This document shows positions 6,425-14,127 of a stretch of 19,738 bases of DNA, one piece after another. Both the position numbers and the translations under genes were made by a program. Position 1 is the first letter of the stretch. Every line of letters begins with the position of its first letter. The stretch comes from an uncultured Roseiflexaceae bacterium. GTDB taxonomy: Bacteria > Chloroflexota > Chloroflexia > Chloroflexales > Roseiflexaceae. The notes beneath the pieces were generated by a model, which saw only the letters and a list, made by a program, of their open reading frames with translations, was not told where the DNA came from and ran no database searches. The DNA lies in contig CALKHR010000017.1 of NCBI GenBank assembly GCA_937988885.1, positions 1 to 19,738 on the forward strand, given 5' to 3'.

Positions 6425-8959
6425 ATGTCTGCTTCACTACGTTTATACCGTTCCTCCCGTCACTATTGGCTCTTACTTGTCTGTTTGATGATAGTAAGTA
6501 TGTGGCCAGCAGCCTCGGCAGAAGCGGCAATTATTGATCGTCCGCTGGATGATTCACTAGCTGAATTTACGCGCGGCTCTTTTCAACGCACAGGTCTGAC
6601 CTCTACCCAGGTAGGAACGAAAGACCAAAAAGGAGCTGTGCAGCTTGTGCCAGTCAGTGTGATCAAGAACTGGTCACGTGCATCGTTCCGTTTGGAGCGT
6701 AAGCTTACCGATCTCAGCGCTGCCACGATTGGTAACACTATCTTTGTGCTCGGCGGGAAGGTAGTTGATGATCCATCGTTGGAAGGCCCAACAAACGAAG
6801 TCTGGTCGGTACAAATCGATACGAATACCGGTGTCCCTGCGATTAACCAATGGTTTAATGAAACGCAGGATCTGCCAGCGGTTACGCATACTGATAGGTC
6901 AGGGCTTCTGCCCATTTATACACAACCATACGCTGCTCGCTCTGCAATGGCAGTGACGTCGGTTGAGACGGGGCCGAATAGCGGCTATATCTATGCTATT
7001 GGTGGGTCGTTTTCAGCAGGGGCTGCCGCACAAGAGCTGTCAAGCTTTGCTGTGACTATCGCCAAGGTAGAAAACGGCCATATTACCAGTTGGAGAACCT
7101 CGGATGAGGCCTCTTTGACGAACCTCCGCATCCCTGGTGATCCACGACTATCTGGAATGCAATTTGGCCTCCAATCAGCATCGGCAGTTAGCCATAAGAT
7201 CGGCAATGATACCTATGTGTATCTCATTGGTGGTCTCATTCGTTATCTGAGCGGTTCTAATAGCGTCACCGAGATGGGCTCAAATCAGGTCTTTTATGCC
7301 AAAGTACGCCCATCTGATGGTATGCTTGTTCACCCTACCACTGGTGCTGTGGGATGGGCAACTACGAACCCATTGCCGATCCCAACGAGTAGCCAAAATA
7401 GCGATTTCGATGATAGTATCACCGGACTGTGGGATGCGGCGGCTGTAGTGGGGCGATTTACTGAGAATACGACTGTACGCGATATCATTTTTGTGTCGGG
7501 TGGTCAGTATCAGTCGAGTGTTGGTAACGGCTCGGCTCCTCAGCTTTATAGCCCTACCACGTATCGTGGAATGATTGCCTCCAATGGTTCGGTCACCTGG
7601 CCAACCGATTGGCTTGGAACATTGCCATCCGCACGTATTGGGATGGGTGGTGTTGAGGTTAATGGTAAACTATATCTAACTGGTGGCTCGGTTGGCCGTG
7701 AGAACGATCCGCCTCCTCCCGAGGCTGCTGTTCTGACGAGTTTAGTTACTTCAGACTTTAAGTTGTTCGAGCTTGGCTCGAATGGTAGTAACTTTATTTA
7801 TCAGCCAACCGCACTACAAACACCAATCTCTCCCCGATCGCGACATGCAATGGTAAAGGTAACAGTGCCAAAAGAGAATGGTGGTTCTGATGCCCTTGCG
7901 TATGTGTATGTGATCGGTGGCCGTGGCGCTGCTCCTGATAATGAGTCAATCAATGGCTCTAATACCTTAATCTATGCCAAGGTTGGCGGTGATGAGGATG
8001 TACAAACCGTTGGTTTTGCGCCTAATGGTTGGTACTATTCTAGTATCTTCAAGACCAATGAGACATTCTCTGGCGAGGAAGTGAAGGAGATTATCTGGAA
8101 TACGTCCTTCTCAGAGCCTGCTAATCACGATATCGAGATCTCCTACCGTTCTAGTTTGGATAACGACTGCAATGCTCCTGCATTGCTTAACGCTGCTTCT
8201 TGGACGGAGATCAAGGCTGTCAATGCGCCTTCCGGGAAATCTTCGGTGAATGGCGAGAATAAATTTGTGTTCAACCCCTCACCGCAAGCTCACTGCTTCC
8301 AATATCGTGTCCGTTTAGTAAGTTCAGCCCCTGCAGACCAGCTTCCAACAACAACTCCAATGTTGTTGAATGTGATGATCAAGGTATTCGTGCCCGGTGG
8401 CCCGGATATCAAGGTTCATACATTGAAAGAAAACCGAAATCTGAACGGTCAGTTGACGGGCCTGAATGTTGAGCTGATTAACGAGTATAACGATACCTCG
8501 GGCAATTATCCAACACAGGACGCTGGCATCGATGGGACGAAACAGTTCTACGTCGACTTGCTGGTATTCGGTCCAGGGGAGACACCTGTCGCGCCTACTC
8601 CACCTTGGACAACGAATCCCCCAGGCGTTAAGGCTTGTGTGATCGTGAATACTAGTAATTTGCCAGCTGGAGCACGCATGCCGATCTTCCAATGGTATGC
8701 AACAGATGGAGCTGTACCGTGTGCTTCGACGGTGAAGACTACTGCGCAGCTGTTCCCCGGCCCAGGTGAATACACTGTGTATGTGGTTGTAGACTCCTAC
8801 GATTGCTCCTCAAGCGATGCCATTAAAGGCTGTGTCGATGAAAGCTCTCCAGGAGCTGAGGATAACAACGTGAGCGCTCCTCTGAAGATCGTCATCGCGC
8901 AGGATGAGGCGGTTGGTCTTCCGGATACGATGCTCCCAATTGTGTTGGGTAAACCGTAA
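6425..8959 (+). CDS. Secreted kelch-type beta-propeller protein of the tad cluster
   Basis: An 844-residue exported protein. An N-terminal signal peptide (hydrophobic core WLLLVCLMIVSMW, AxA-type site near residues 30-35) is followed by six kelch-like blades. Each is marked by a Gly-Gly doublet: FVLGG (about 103), YAIGG (about 185), YLIGG (about 268), FVSGG (about 358), YLTGG (about 418) and YVIGG (about 497), consistent with a six-bladed propeller. After it come a beta-sandwich-like region (about 535-655) and a CARDB/Ig-like region (about 660-830) starting GPDIKVHTL. The end, LPIVLGKP, resembles C-termini of other Chloroflexota exported proteins. The Shine-Dalgarno AGGAGGG sits 4 nt before the ATG. 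Its position between tadG and cpaB suggests a surface or pilus-associated binding protein; ligand unknown. Confidence 0.8.
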   Translation: MSASLRLYRSSRHYWLLLVCLMIVSMWPAASAEAAIIDRPLDDSLAEFTRGSFQRTGLTSTQVGTKDQKGAVQLVPVSVIKNWSRASFRLERKLTDLSAATIGNTIFVLGGKVVDDPSLEGPTNEVWSVQIDTNTGVPAINQWFNETQDLPAVTHTDRSGLLPIYTQPYAARSAMAVTSVETGPNSGYIYAIGGSFSAGAAAQELSSFAVTIAKVENGHITSWRTSDEASLTNLRIPGDPRLSGMQFGLQSASAVSHKIGNDTYVYLIGGLIRYLSGSNSVTEMGSNQVFYAKVRPSDGMLVHPTTGAVGWATTNPLPIPTSSQNSDFDDSITGLWDAAAVVGRFTENTTVRDIIFVSGGQYQSSVGNGSAPQLYSPTTYRGMIASNGSVTWPTDWLGTLPSARIGMGGVEVNGKLYLTGGSVGRENDPPPPEAAVLTSLVTSDFKLFELGSNGSNFIYQPTALQTPISPRSRHAMVKVTVPKENGGSDALAYVYVIGGRGAAPDNESINGSNTLIYAKVGGDEDVQTVGFAPNGWYYSSIFKTNETFSGEEVKEIIWNTSFSEPANHDIEISYRSSLDNDCNAPALLNAASWTEIKAVNAPSGKSSVNGENKFVFNPSPQAHCFQYRVRLVSSAPADQLPTTTPMLLNVMIKVFVPGGPDIKVHTLKENRNLNGQLTGLNVELINEYNDTSGNYPTQDAGIDGTKQFYVDLLVFGPGETPVAPTPPWTTNPPGVKACVIVNTSNLPAGARMPIFQWYATDGAVPCASTVKTTAQLFPGPGEYTVYVVVDSYDCSSSDAIKGCVDESSPGAEDNNVSAPLKIVIAQDEAVGLPDTMLPIVLGKP

Positions 8960-9000
8960 AGGAAGTAACGGATCGGTAGTACGTTGAATTAGGATTCGTT

Positions 9001-9047
9001 GGGGTGAGGGCTGTAGGTGTGTTTTAACTGCCTGCAGCGTTCACCCC
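9001..9047 (+). terminator. Strong hairpin downstream of the kelch gene, possible terminator
   Basis: GGGGTGA (9001-9007) pairs with TCACCCC (9041-9047), and GCTGTAGG (9010-9017) pairs with CCTGCAGC (9031-9038) with one wobble, around a T-rich loop. There is one mismatch between the stem parts. No T-run follows, so termination would be non-canonical; it may instead protect the 3' end of the upstream mRNA. It sits 42 nt after the kelch stop and upstream of a new promoter. Confidence 0.5.
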
Positions 9048-9104
9048 AGAGTGTGTGTAGGGCTTGTAGTTGGGCATGCGGTAATACTACAATCATTATA
9101 GAAA

Positions 9105-9126
9105 GTTGCAGCTTAAAAATTGCAAC
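9105..9126. promoter_or_regulatory. Inverted repeat upstream of the cpaB promoter
   Basis: GTTGCA (9105-9110) and TGCAAC (9121-9126) form a perfect 6-bp dyad with a 10-bp AT-rich spacer, centred about 65 bp upstream of the -10 at 9179. An activator or repressor site is possible; no regulator can be named. Confidence 0.35.
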
Positions 9127-9175
9127 ACAATTGGCTTCCCATTGCAGGAAAATACTAACAATACTTGCCAGCCTG

Positions 9176-9184
9176 TGCTATAAT
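9176..9184 (+). promoter_or_regulatory. Extended -10 promoter upstream of cpaB
   Basis: TGC-TATAAT is a perfect -10 (9179-9184) with the TGN extension. No good -35 is found at 16-18 bp, as is common for extended -10 promoters. The expected start near 9191 gives a leader of about 57 nt before cpaB. Confidence 0.6.
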
Positions 9185-9247
9185 GAATCGCATTGGCGCG
9201 ATGCAGTTCCGCATCCTAGCACTACACAAAAGGAAGGTTAAAAGCTC

Positions 9248-10267
9248 ATGAGGCGTGGAGGTCGGCTCGTTCTAATGCTGGGTGTCCTGATCGCCGCTGC
9301 CGCAGCGCTGTTCCTCGTCTTCGTGATGGGACAACCTCAGCAACCACAAAATGAAGTAAATCTCCCCCCGACCCAAGAGCCCATGCGACGGATTATCGTC
9401 GCACGGATCGACATTCCCAATGGTACGGTTCTGACGGATACCGAAACTTATCTCCAAGAAGTGGAGATCCCGGAGTCTGAATTTAATGCTCAGGCTTCGG
9501 AATATGTCACGCTGATTAGTGATGTTCAAGGTAAGTTGACGGTCCGTGAGATCGTGGCTGCTTCGCCGGTATTCCAGAGCGATGTGATTGAAGGTGGCCT
9601 GTCGCTTCGTATTCCTGCTGGTGGGCCTGATGAACCAAATCCGAAAGCCTATCCTTTACAGGTCAATAATCAAACTGGTGTTGCCGATCAGATCCGCCAA
9701 GGCGACCAGGTAGATGTCTTAGCGACATTCTCGTTTACCCGTGTGTTCCTGCGGCCGAGCTTCAACGAAGAAGGTGAGTTGATCATCAAGGAAGAAGTCG
9801 TCGCCGATATGCTCTCGACGAAGACGCTTCTGCAGAACGTTGAGGTGTTGAAGATTGTCAAGCCCCCTGTGGTGGAGGGTACTCCAGAACCAGGACAGGA
9901 TCCTTCCAATCCACCTGAGACGGATGCTAGCGGGCAACCGATCGATGGGAGCGGGGCTGCGGGTCAACCGAATGATGCATTGACGCCTGGTTCTTGGTTC
10001 TTGGTTCTGGCGGTGACCGATCAAGAAGCTGAAATTATCGATTTTGCACGACGGCACGGCAATATTATTACTTTGGTATTGCGAGGCCGTGGTGATACAG
10101 CGGTTGAAACAACGCTTGGTGCCACTATCGACTTGCTGGTATCGCAATTTGGCTTGCCATTGCCTCAGCCAGCAGAGCCGGTTATTTCTGGCCCAGAAGA
10201 TCTGACACCGCTACCAACCGTAGCAACGACGCCAGAACCAGAGGCCACGCCAACACCAACGCCGTAA
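9248..10267 (+). CDS. cpaB: Flp pilus assembly protein CpaB/RcpC
   Basis: A 339-residue membrane-anchored component of the Tad machine. An N-terminal hydrophobic segment (about residues 7-27, LVLMLGVLIAAAAALFLVFV) is followed by a SAF domain (about 46-110, starting MRRIIVARIDIPNGTVLTD). The RcpC/CpaB core then runs from about 136 (QVNNQTGVADQIRQGDQVDVL) to 285. An acidic Pro/Gly-rich insertion (about 205-246) interrupts the core before SWFLVLAVTD. The C-terminus is a Pro/Thr-rich tail ending EATPTPTP, perhaps spanning or anchoring in the cell wall. AGGAAGG (9231-9237) lies 10 nt before the ATG. In diderm bacteria RcpC works with the RcpA secretin; none is encoded here, so its partner must differ or lie elsewhere. 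Followed by cpaE after 109 bp. Confidence 0.9.
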   Translation: MRRGGRLVLMLGVLIAAAAALFLVFVMGQPQQPQNEVNLPPTQEPMRRIIVARIDIPNGTVLTDTETYLQEVEIPESEFNAQASEYVTLISDVQGKLTVREIVAASPVFQSDVIEGGLSLRIPAGGPDEPNPKAYPLQVNNQTGVADQIRQGDQVDVLATFSFTRVFLRPSFNEEGELIIKEEVVADMLSTKTLLQNVEVLKIVKPPVVEGTPEPGQDPSNPPETDASGQPIDGSGAAGQPNDALTPGSWFLVLAVTDQEAEIIDFARRHGNIITLVLRGRGDTAVETTLGATIDLLVSQFGLPLPQPAEPVISGPEDLTPLPTVATTPEPEATPTPTP

Positions 10268-10302
10268 CATAGAGGCGAGGAATCTGCTTCCATTTAGGCA
10301 AA

Positions 10303-10335
10303 CGGAGCGCGGCCTGCTACAATGGCAGCGCTCCG
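10303..10335. promoter_or_regulatory. Inverted repeat flanking the cpaE -10 box
   Basis: CGGAGCGC (10303-10310) and GCGCTCCG (10328-10335) are perfect 8-bp arms with a 17-bp spacer. The candidate extended -10, TGCTACAAT (10315-10323), sits in the spacer, so the dyad is centred on it. This fits either an operator or a terminator-like hairpin; no T-run follows. Confidence 0.5.
10315..10323 (+). promoter_or_regulatory. Candidate extended -10 promoter of cpaE
   Basis: TGC-TACAAT, a 5/6 match to TATAAT with the TGN extension; no convincing -35. It would start transcription near 10330 and serve cpaE-cpaF-tadB-tadC. Confidence 0.45.
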
Positions 10336-10363
10336 GTGCTGCATCTCTACCTAATCGCTCTAT

Positions 10364-10370
10364 GAAGGAG
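10364..10370 (+). promoter_or_regulatory. Ribosome binding site that fixes the cpaE start
   Basis: GAAGGAG lies 6 nt before the ATG at 10377. An in-frame upstream ATG at 10362 overlaps this site and has no Shine-Dalgarno of its own, so 10377 is the start used. Confidence 0.75.
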
Positions 10371-10376
10371 ATCCGC

Positions 10377-11639
10377 ATGGCTGAGCAGGGGAAGATACGC
10401 GTCTTAATCGTGGATGATATTGCTGAGACGCGCGATAATCTCGAGAAGCTCCTGTTTTTCGAGAAAGATATTGAGGTTGTTGCCAAAGCGGGTACGGGCC
10501 GTGAAGCTGTGGCGATGGCGAAACAACACCAGCCGGATGTTGTCCTGATGGACATTAACATGCCGGATATGGATGGTATCGCCGCAACCGAGGCGTTGTT
10601 GAGCCAAGTACCGACTACACAAGTGATCATGATGAGCGTGCAGGGCGAGCAAGATTACTTGCGTCGCTCGATGCTCGCTGGTGCTCGCGAGTTCCTCATT
10701 AAGCCGATTAGCGCCGAGGATCTCTACAATGCGATCCGCCATGTGCATCGGCTTCAGACAACGCAGCGCCGCTATGCGCCCGTTAGCCCTGCCGAGATGG
10801 GTGGTGGCGAGAGCGCTGGTGCTCAAGGCCAGGTTGTGGCGGTGTTCAGCCCCAAAGGTGGCGTCGGCACATCTTCGATCGCTGCGAACTTGGCGGTGGC
10901 TCTCCGACAACTCACCAATAAAAAGGTGGCGCTTGTCGATGGTAACTTGATCTTTGGCGATCTCGGCGTGATTATGAACTTGGTTTCGAGCAAGACGATT
11001 GCGGATCTTGCAAACCGAATCGCCGAATTGGATCGCGATCTGTTGAACGATATTCTTGTCACCCATACCACCCAGGTGCGTGTGCTGCTCGCCCCACCAA
11101 ACCCACAGAGTGGCGAGTTGGTGACAGCGGATCATTTGCGAGCGATTATTGAGCAACTTCGCAAGGATTTCGATTATGTTGTGGTCGATACACAGTCTTC
11201 GTTCCAAGATCGGGCGTTGGCGGTGCTCGACGTGGCAGATCGAATTGTGACGTTGATGACGCTTGAGATGACCTGTATCAAGAATATCAAGCTGTTCTTG
11301 GAAGTGGCCGAACTGCTCGAATATCCCGCCGAGAAGGTGTTGTTGGTGTTGAATAAGGCCGATAACCGCCTGAATCTTCGTGCTGAGCACGTTGAGGAGC
11401 ATATTCAGCATAAGGTCGCCTTGCAGATTGCCAACGCCGCTCATGAGATGACCTTGGCGCTCAATCAAGGCGTGCCGCTGGTGGTTGAGAAACGCGGTCA
11501 TCAGACCGCCAAGGATATTGTCGCCTTGGCGAATCTGTTGAGTAATGCTAGTGGCGATGCTGCGAAAGCTGGCGATAAAGCTGCAAAACCGGCCCAAGAG
11601 CGCGGTGGCTTGTTCTCGCGCTTGATGGCTCGGCGATAG
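10377..11639 (+). CDS. cpaE: CpaE/TadZ: receiver domain fused to MinD/ParA-like ATPase
   Basis: A 420-residue protein that positions or regulates the Tad apparatus at the membrane. Residues 7-120 form a receiver domain with all classical residues: Asp13-Asp14, phospho-acceptor Asp59 in LMDINMPDMDG, Ser87 and Lys109 in LIKPIS. In many CpaE/TadZ proteins this domain is degenerate. The ATPase domain (about 150-390) starts VVAVFSPKGGVGTSS. The deviant-Walker lysine is present (Lys160), but the second P-loop lysine of canonical MinD (KGGVGKT) is Thr here, as in other atypical TadZ-type ATPases. A Walker B-like strand reads DYVVVDTQSS. A short Ala/Lys-rich linker leads to a basic tail, LFSRLMARR. 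The start is set by the Shine-Dalgarno at 10364-10370. cpaF follows after 12 bp. Confidence 0.93.
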   Translation: MAEQGKIRVLIVDDIAETRDNLEKLLFFEKDIEVVAKAGTGREAVAMAKQHQPDVVLMDINMPDMDGIAATEALLSQVPTTQVIMMSVQGEQDYLRRSMLAGAREFLIKPISAEDLYNAIRHVHRLQTTQRRYAPVSPAEMGGGESAGAQGQVVAVFSPKGGVGTSSIAANLAVALRQLTNKKVALVDGNLIFGDLGVIMNLVSSKTIADLANRIAELDRDLLNDILVTHTTQVRVLLAPPNPQSGELVTADHLRAIIEQLRKDFDYVVVDTQSSFQDRALAVLDVADRIVTLMTLEMTCIKNIKLFLEVAELLEYPAEKVLLVLNKADNRLNLRAEHVEEHIQHKVALQIANAAHEMTLALNQGVPLVVEKRGHQTAKDIVALANLLSNASGDAAKAGDKAAKPAQERGGLFSRLMARR

Positions 11640-11651
11640 GAGGATAGATCG

Positions 11652-13052
11652 ATGTCACTGTTGAAGCGCATTGGTGGTACAACACCAACCGTTGCTGATG
11701 GTGCTTCCGCTGCGGCTCGTCCAAGCGTGCCGCGCCCCGAAATGACGAAACTGGGTGCACCACCACGTGAAGATGAGAGTACCTTTACTGATATTCGCGC
11801 ACGTGTCCAGAATCGGCTGATCAGTGAGCTCGATCCGAAACTCGATTTAACGAATCCTGTCAAGGTTCGTCAGCAGGTTGAGGACATTTTCAATTCGATC
11901 CTCGATAGCGAAAGTATCGTGCTCAGCCGTGGCGAACGGGCGAAAATGTTCGAGAGTATCGCTGCTGATATCCTCGGCTTTGGTCCGCTTCAAGAGTTGC
12001 TCAACGATCCGGAAGTCAGTGAAATTATGGTGAACGGCCCACGTCAGATCTTTGTTGAGCGCCGCGGTAAGCTCACAAAGACCGATGTGGTCTTTAACAA
12101 CGATGAGCACGTGATGCGGGTGATCGACCGGATCATTTCGCCGCTTGGTCGCCGTTGTGATGAGTCTTCGCCGATGGTCGATGCCCGTTTGCCCGACGGT
12201 AGCCGCGTGAATGCGGTCATTCGTCCTATTTCGCTGATCGGCCCCTGCTTGAGTATCCGCAAGTTCAAGAAAGAGGGTATCACTGTCGAGGATATGATCC
12301 GCTTCGGCTCGCTCACCCGCGAGATGGCGGAGTTTATCTCGGCTTGTGTGCGCGCTCGGCTGAACATTGTGGTGTCGGGCGGTACGGGTTCGGGTAAGAC
12401 GACGACACTCAATGCGCTCTCGTCGTTTATTCCCGAGGACGAGCGCATTATTACCGTCGAGAATGCGGCTGAGTTGCAGTTGCGCCAGGAGCACGTGGTA
12501 ACGCTCGAGTCGCGCCCGCCGAACGTGGAGGGTAAGGGCGAGATTACCATTCGCGACTTGGTGATTAACTGTTTGCGTATGCGTCCTGAGCGAATCGTGG
12601 TAGGCGAGTGTCGCGGCGGTGAGGCGCTTGAGATGCTCCAGGCGATGAATACCGGCCACGACGGCTCTATGACGACGTTGCACGCTAATACGCCCCGCGA
12701 CGCGATCTCGCGTATCGAGACGATGGTGTTGATGGCTGGTATGGACCTGCCAGTCCGCGCTATCCGCGAGCAGATCGCTTCGGCAGTGAACTTGATTATC
12801 CAACAGGCTCGCTTGAAAGATGGTAGCCGCAAGTTAATCAATATCACCGAAGTGCAGGGTATGGAAGGTGATGTGGTCGTCTTGCAGGATATCTTCGTGT
12901 TCGAGCAGACTGGCCTTGATGAGCGCGGTAAAATTGTTGGTACATTGCGCCCAACCGGTGTTCGACCTAAGTTTGTCGAACTCTTTGAGCAGCAAAATAT
13001 TTACCTGCCGCCCAATATCTTTGGGTATTCAAGTGAACGCTCGTTCTTCTAG
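11652..13052 (+). CDS. cpaF: Tad pilus assembly ATPase CpaF/TadA
   Basis: A 466-residue secretion-superfamily (VirB11/GspE-type) hexameric ATPase that powers pilin extrusion at the cytoplasmic face of TadB/TadC. N-terminal domain with FGPLQELLNDPEVSEIMVNG, then Walker A GGTGSGKT (residues 243-250, Lys249), a conserved arginine-rich stretch (LESRPPNVEGKGEIT), Walker B ending in GECRGGEA (Glu319) and the His box GHDGSMTTLHANT (335-347). Length and motif order match the family. The Shine-Dalgarno (GGAGG) overlaps the cpaE stop codon, so the two genes are almost certainly co-translated. A 7-bp inverted repeat, AACGCTC (13036-13042) / GAGCGTT (13053-13059), straddles the stop codon. Many TadA proteins both assemble and retract the pilus; which applies here cannot be told. 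Confidence 0.97.
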   Translation: MSLLKRIGGTTPTVADGASAAARPSVPRPEMTKLGAPPREDESTFTDIRARVQNRLISELDPKLDLTNPVKVRQQVEDIFNSILDSESIVLSRGERAKMFESIAADILGFGPLQELLNDPEVSEIMVNGPRQIFVERRGKLTKTDVVFNNDEHVMRVIDRIISPLGRRCDESSPMVDARLPDGSRVNAVIRPISLIGPCLSIRKFKKEGITVEDMIRFGSLTREMAEFISACVRARLNIVVSGGTGSGKTTTLNALSSFIPEDERIITVENAAELQLRQEHVVTLESRPPNVEGKGEITIRDLVINCLRMRPERIVVGECRGGEALEMLQAMNTGHDGSMTTLHANTPRDAISRIETMVLMAGMDLPVRAIREQIASAVNLIIQQARLKDGSRKLINITEVQGMEGDVVVLQDIFVFEQTGLDERGKIVGTLRPTGVRPKFVELFEQQNIYLPPNIFGYSSERSFF

Positions 13053-13132
13053 GAGCGTTGTGCTGGTGGGTATGCGTGCGGACGATTGCTGCGTTGTGTG
13101 ACCAACGATCCTTCTAGAGGAGAGGAAGCTCC

Positions 13133-14119
13133 ATGATACCGGAAATCTCGCCAAACATGCTACCTTATATCGGTGCTGGTGGCCTTTTCTTAGTGATCGT
13201 GTTCATCTTCGTACTCATTGCACGCAGAATGGATCGTGGCCCCGATGTCAGCGATCGTTTGTCGCAGTTTGCAGGTCGCCAAGATCGTACGAAGGCCGAA
13301 GAAGAGAAGCCGCTAGCGAAACTTGACGCGGCGGTCTCTAAAGGGAAGCAAGGTAGCCAGATCGCTCGCGATTTGGCACGGGCCGACTTGAAGTTGACGG
13401 TCACTGAGTTTATTGGCCTGAAGATCCTTTCGGCTCTTGCTGGTGTCGGCCTTGGTATGCTGATCGGGCGCGCTAACTCGTCGGCTATGTTGCTTTCGGG
13501 TTTAGTGGGCGGCGTGTTGTTGTCGTTTGCCCCGAATCTGTATGTGGTGATCGCCGCACGCCGCCGCGTGACCGCTTTTAATAATCAGCTTGGCGATGCG
13601 ATTAATTTGCTGGCAAACTCACTGCGTAGCGGTTATAGCTTCTTACAGTCGATGGAACTCGTCTCGCGTGAGGCGCCGCCGCCCATGGCGAATGAGTTTC
13701 GGCGTGTTGTGCAGGAAGTAGGCTTGGGCCTCTCTACTGCCGATGCACTCGATAACTTGCTGCGTCGGGTCCCTTCCGATGACCTCGACCTGTTGATCAC
13801 GGCTGTGAATATTCAGATGGAGGTCGGTGGTAACTTGGCGCAGATCCTTGAGACGATTGGTCACACTATTCGTGAACGCGTTCGTATTAAGGGTGAAATC
13901 CGCGTGCTGACCGCTCAGGGCCGCATTTCGGCCTATGTGATCACTGCTATGCCGATTGCTTTGGCGATCATGATCACCCTGATCAATCCCGATTATATGT
14001 CACCTATCTTCGAGTTTGGTTTCCCCCCCGATGCATGGTGCTGTTTACCAGTTGTGTCGCTGATTATGATCGGCATTGGTTTTGTGGTGATTATGAAGAT
14101 CGTCAATATCGAGGTATGA
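13133..14119 (+). CDS. tadB: Tad platform protein TadB
   Basis: A 328-residue inner-membrane platform protein of the type II secretion F family. An N-terminal transmembrane helix (about 12-31, GGLFLVIVFIFVLIA) is followed by a charged loop. Then come a membrane pair (about 95-145), a cytoplasmic T2SSF domain (about 150-265, with DAINLLANSLRSGYSF and MEVGGNLAQILETIG) and two C-terminal helices. It pairs with TadC and couples CpaF to pilus assembly. A strong AGAGGAGAGG Shine-Dalgarno precedes the ATG. The 80-bp gap after cpaF shows no promoter and only the small dyad around the cpaF stop, so it is probably in the same transcript. Confidence 0.93.
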   Translation: MIPEISPNMLPYIGAGGLFLVIVFIFVLIARRMDRGPDVSDRLSQFAGRQDRTKAEEEKPLAKLDAAVSKGKQGSQIARDLARADLKLTVTEFIGLKILSALAGVGLGMLIGRANSSAMLLSGLVGGVLLSFAPNLYVVIAARRRVTAFNNQLGDAINLLANSLRSGYSFLQSMELVSREAPPPMANEFRRVVQEVGLGLSTADALDNLLRRVPSDDLDLLITAVNIQMEVGGNLAQILETIGHTIRERVRIKGEIRVLTAQGRISAYVITAMPIALAIMITLINPDYMSPIFEFGFPPDAWCCLPVVSLIMIGIGFVVIMKIVNIEV

Positions 14120-14127
14120 GGTAGCTT

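Noticed and set aside
9017..9241. 74-codon frame in the kelch-cpaB gap, considered as a possible Flp pilin
   Set aside because: No prepilin leader or hydrophobic helix; it runs through the hairpin, the inverted repeat and the cpaB promoter.
10404..11597. Long minus-strand open frame (397 codons) opposite cpaE
   Set aside because: Fully antisense to a clear receiver/ATPase gene, no recognisable motif, His/Gln/Arg-rich composition typical of a shadow frame.
11847..12803. Long minus-strand open frame (318 codons) opposite cpaF, with a second one at 12044-12847
   Set aside because: Two overlapping antisense frames over a highly conserved ATPase; no domain or ribosome binding site; codon-bias shadows.
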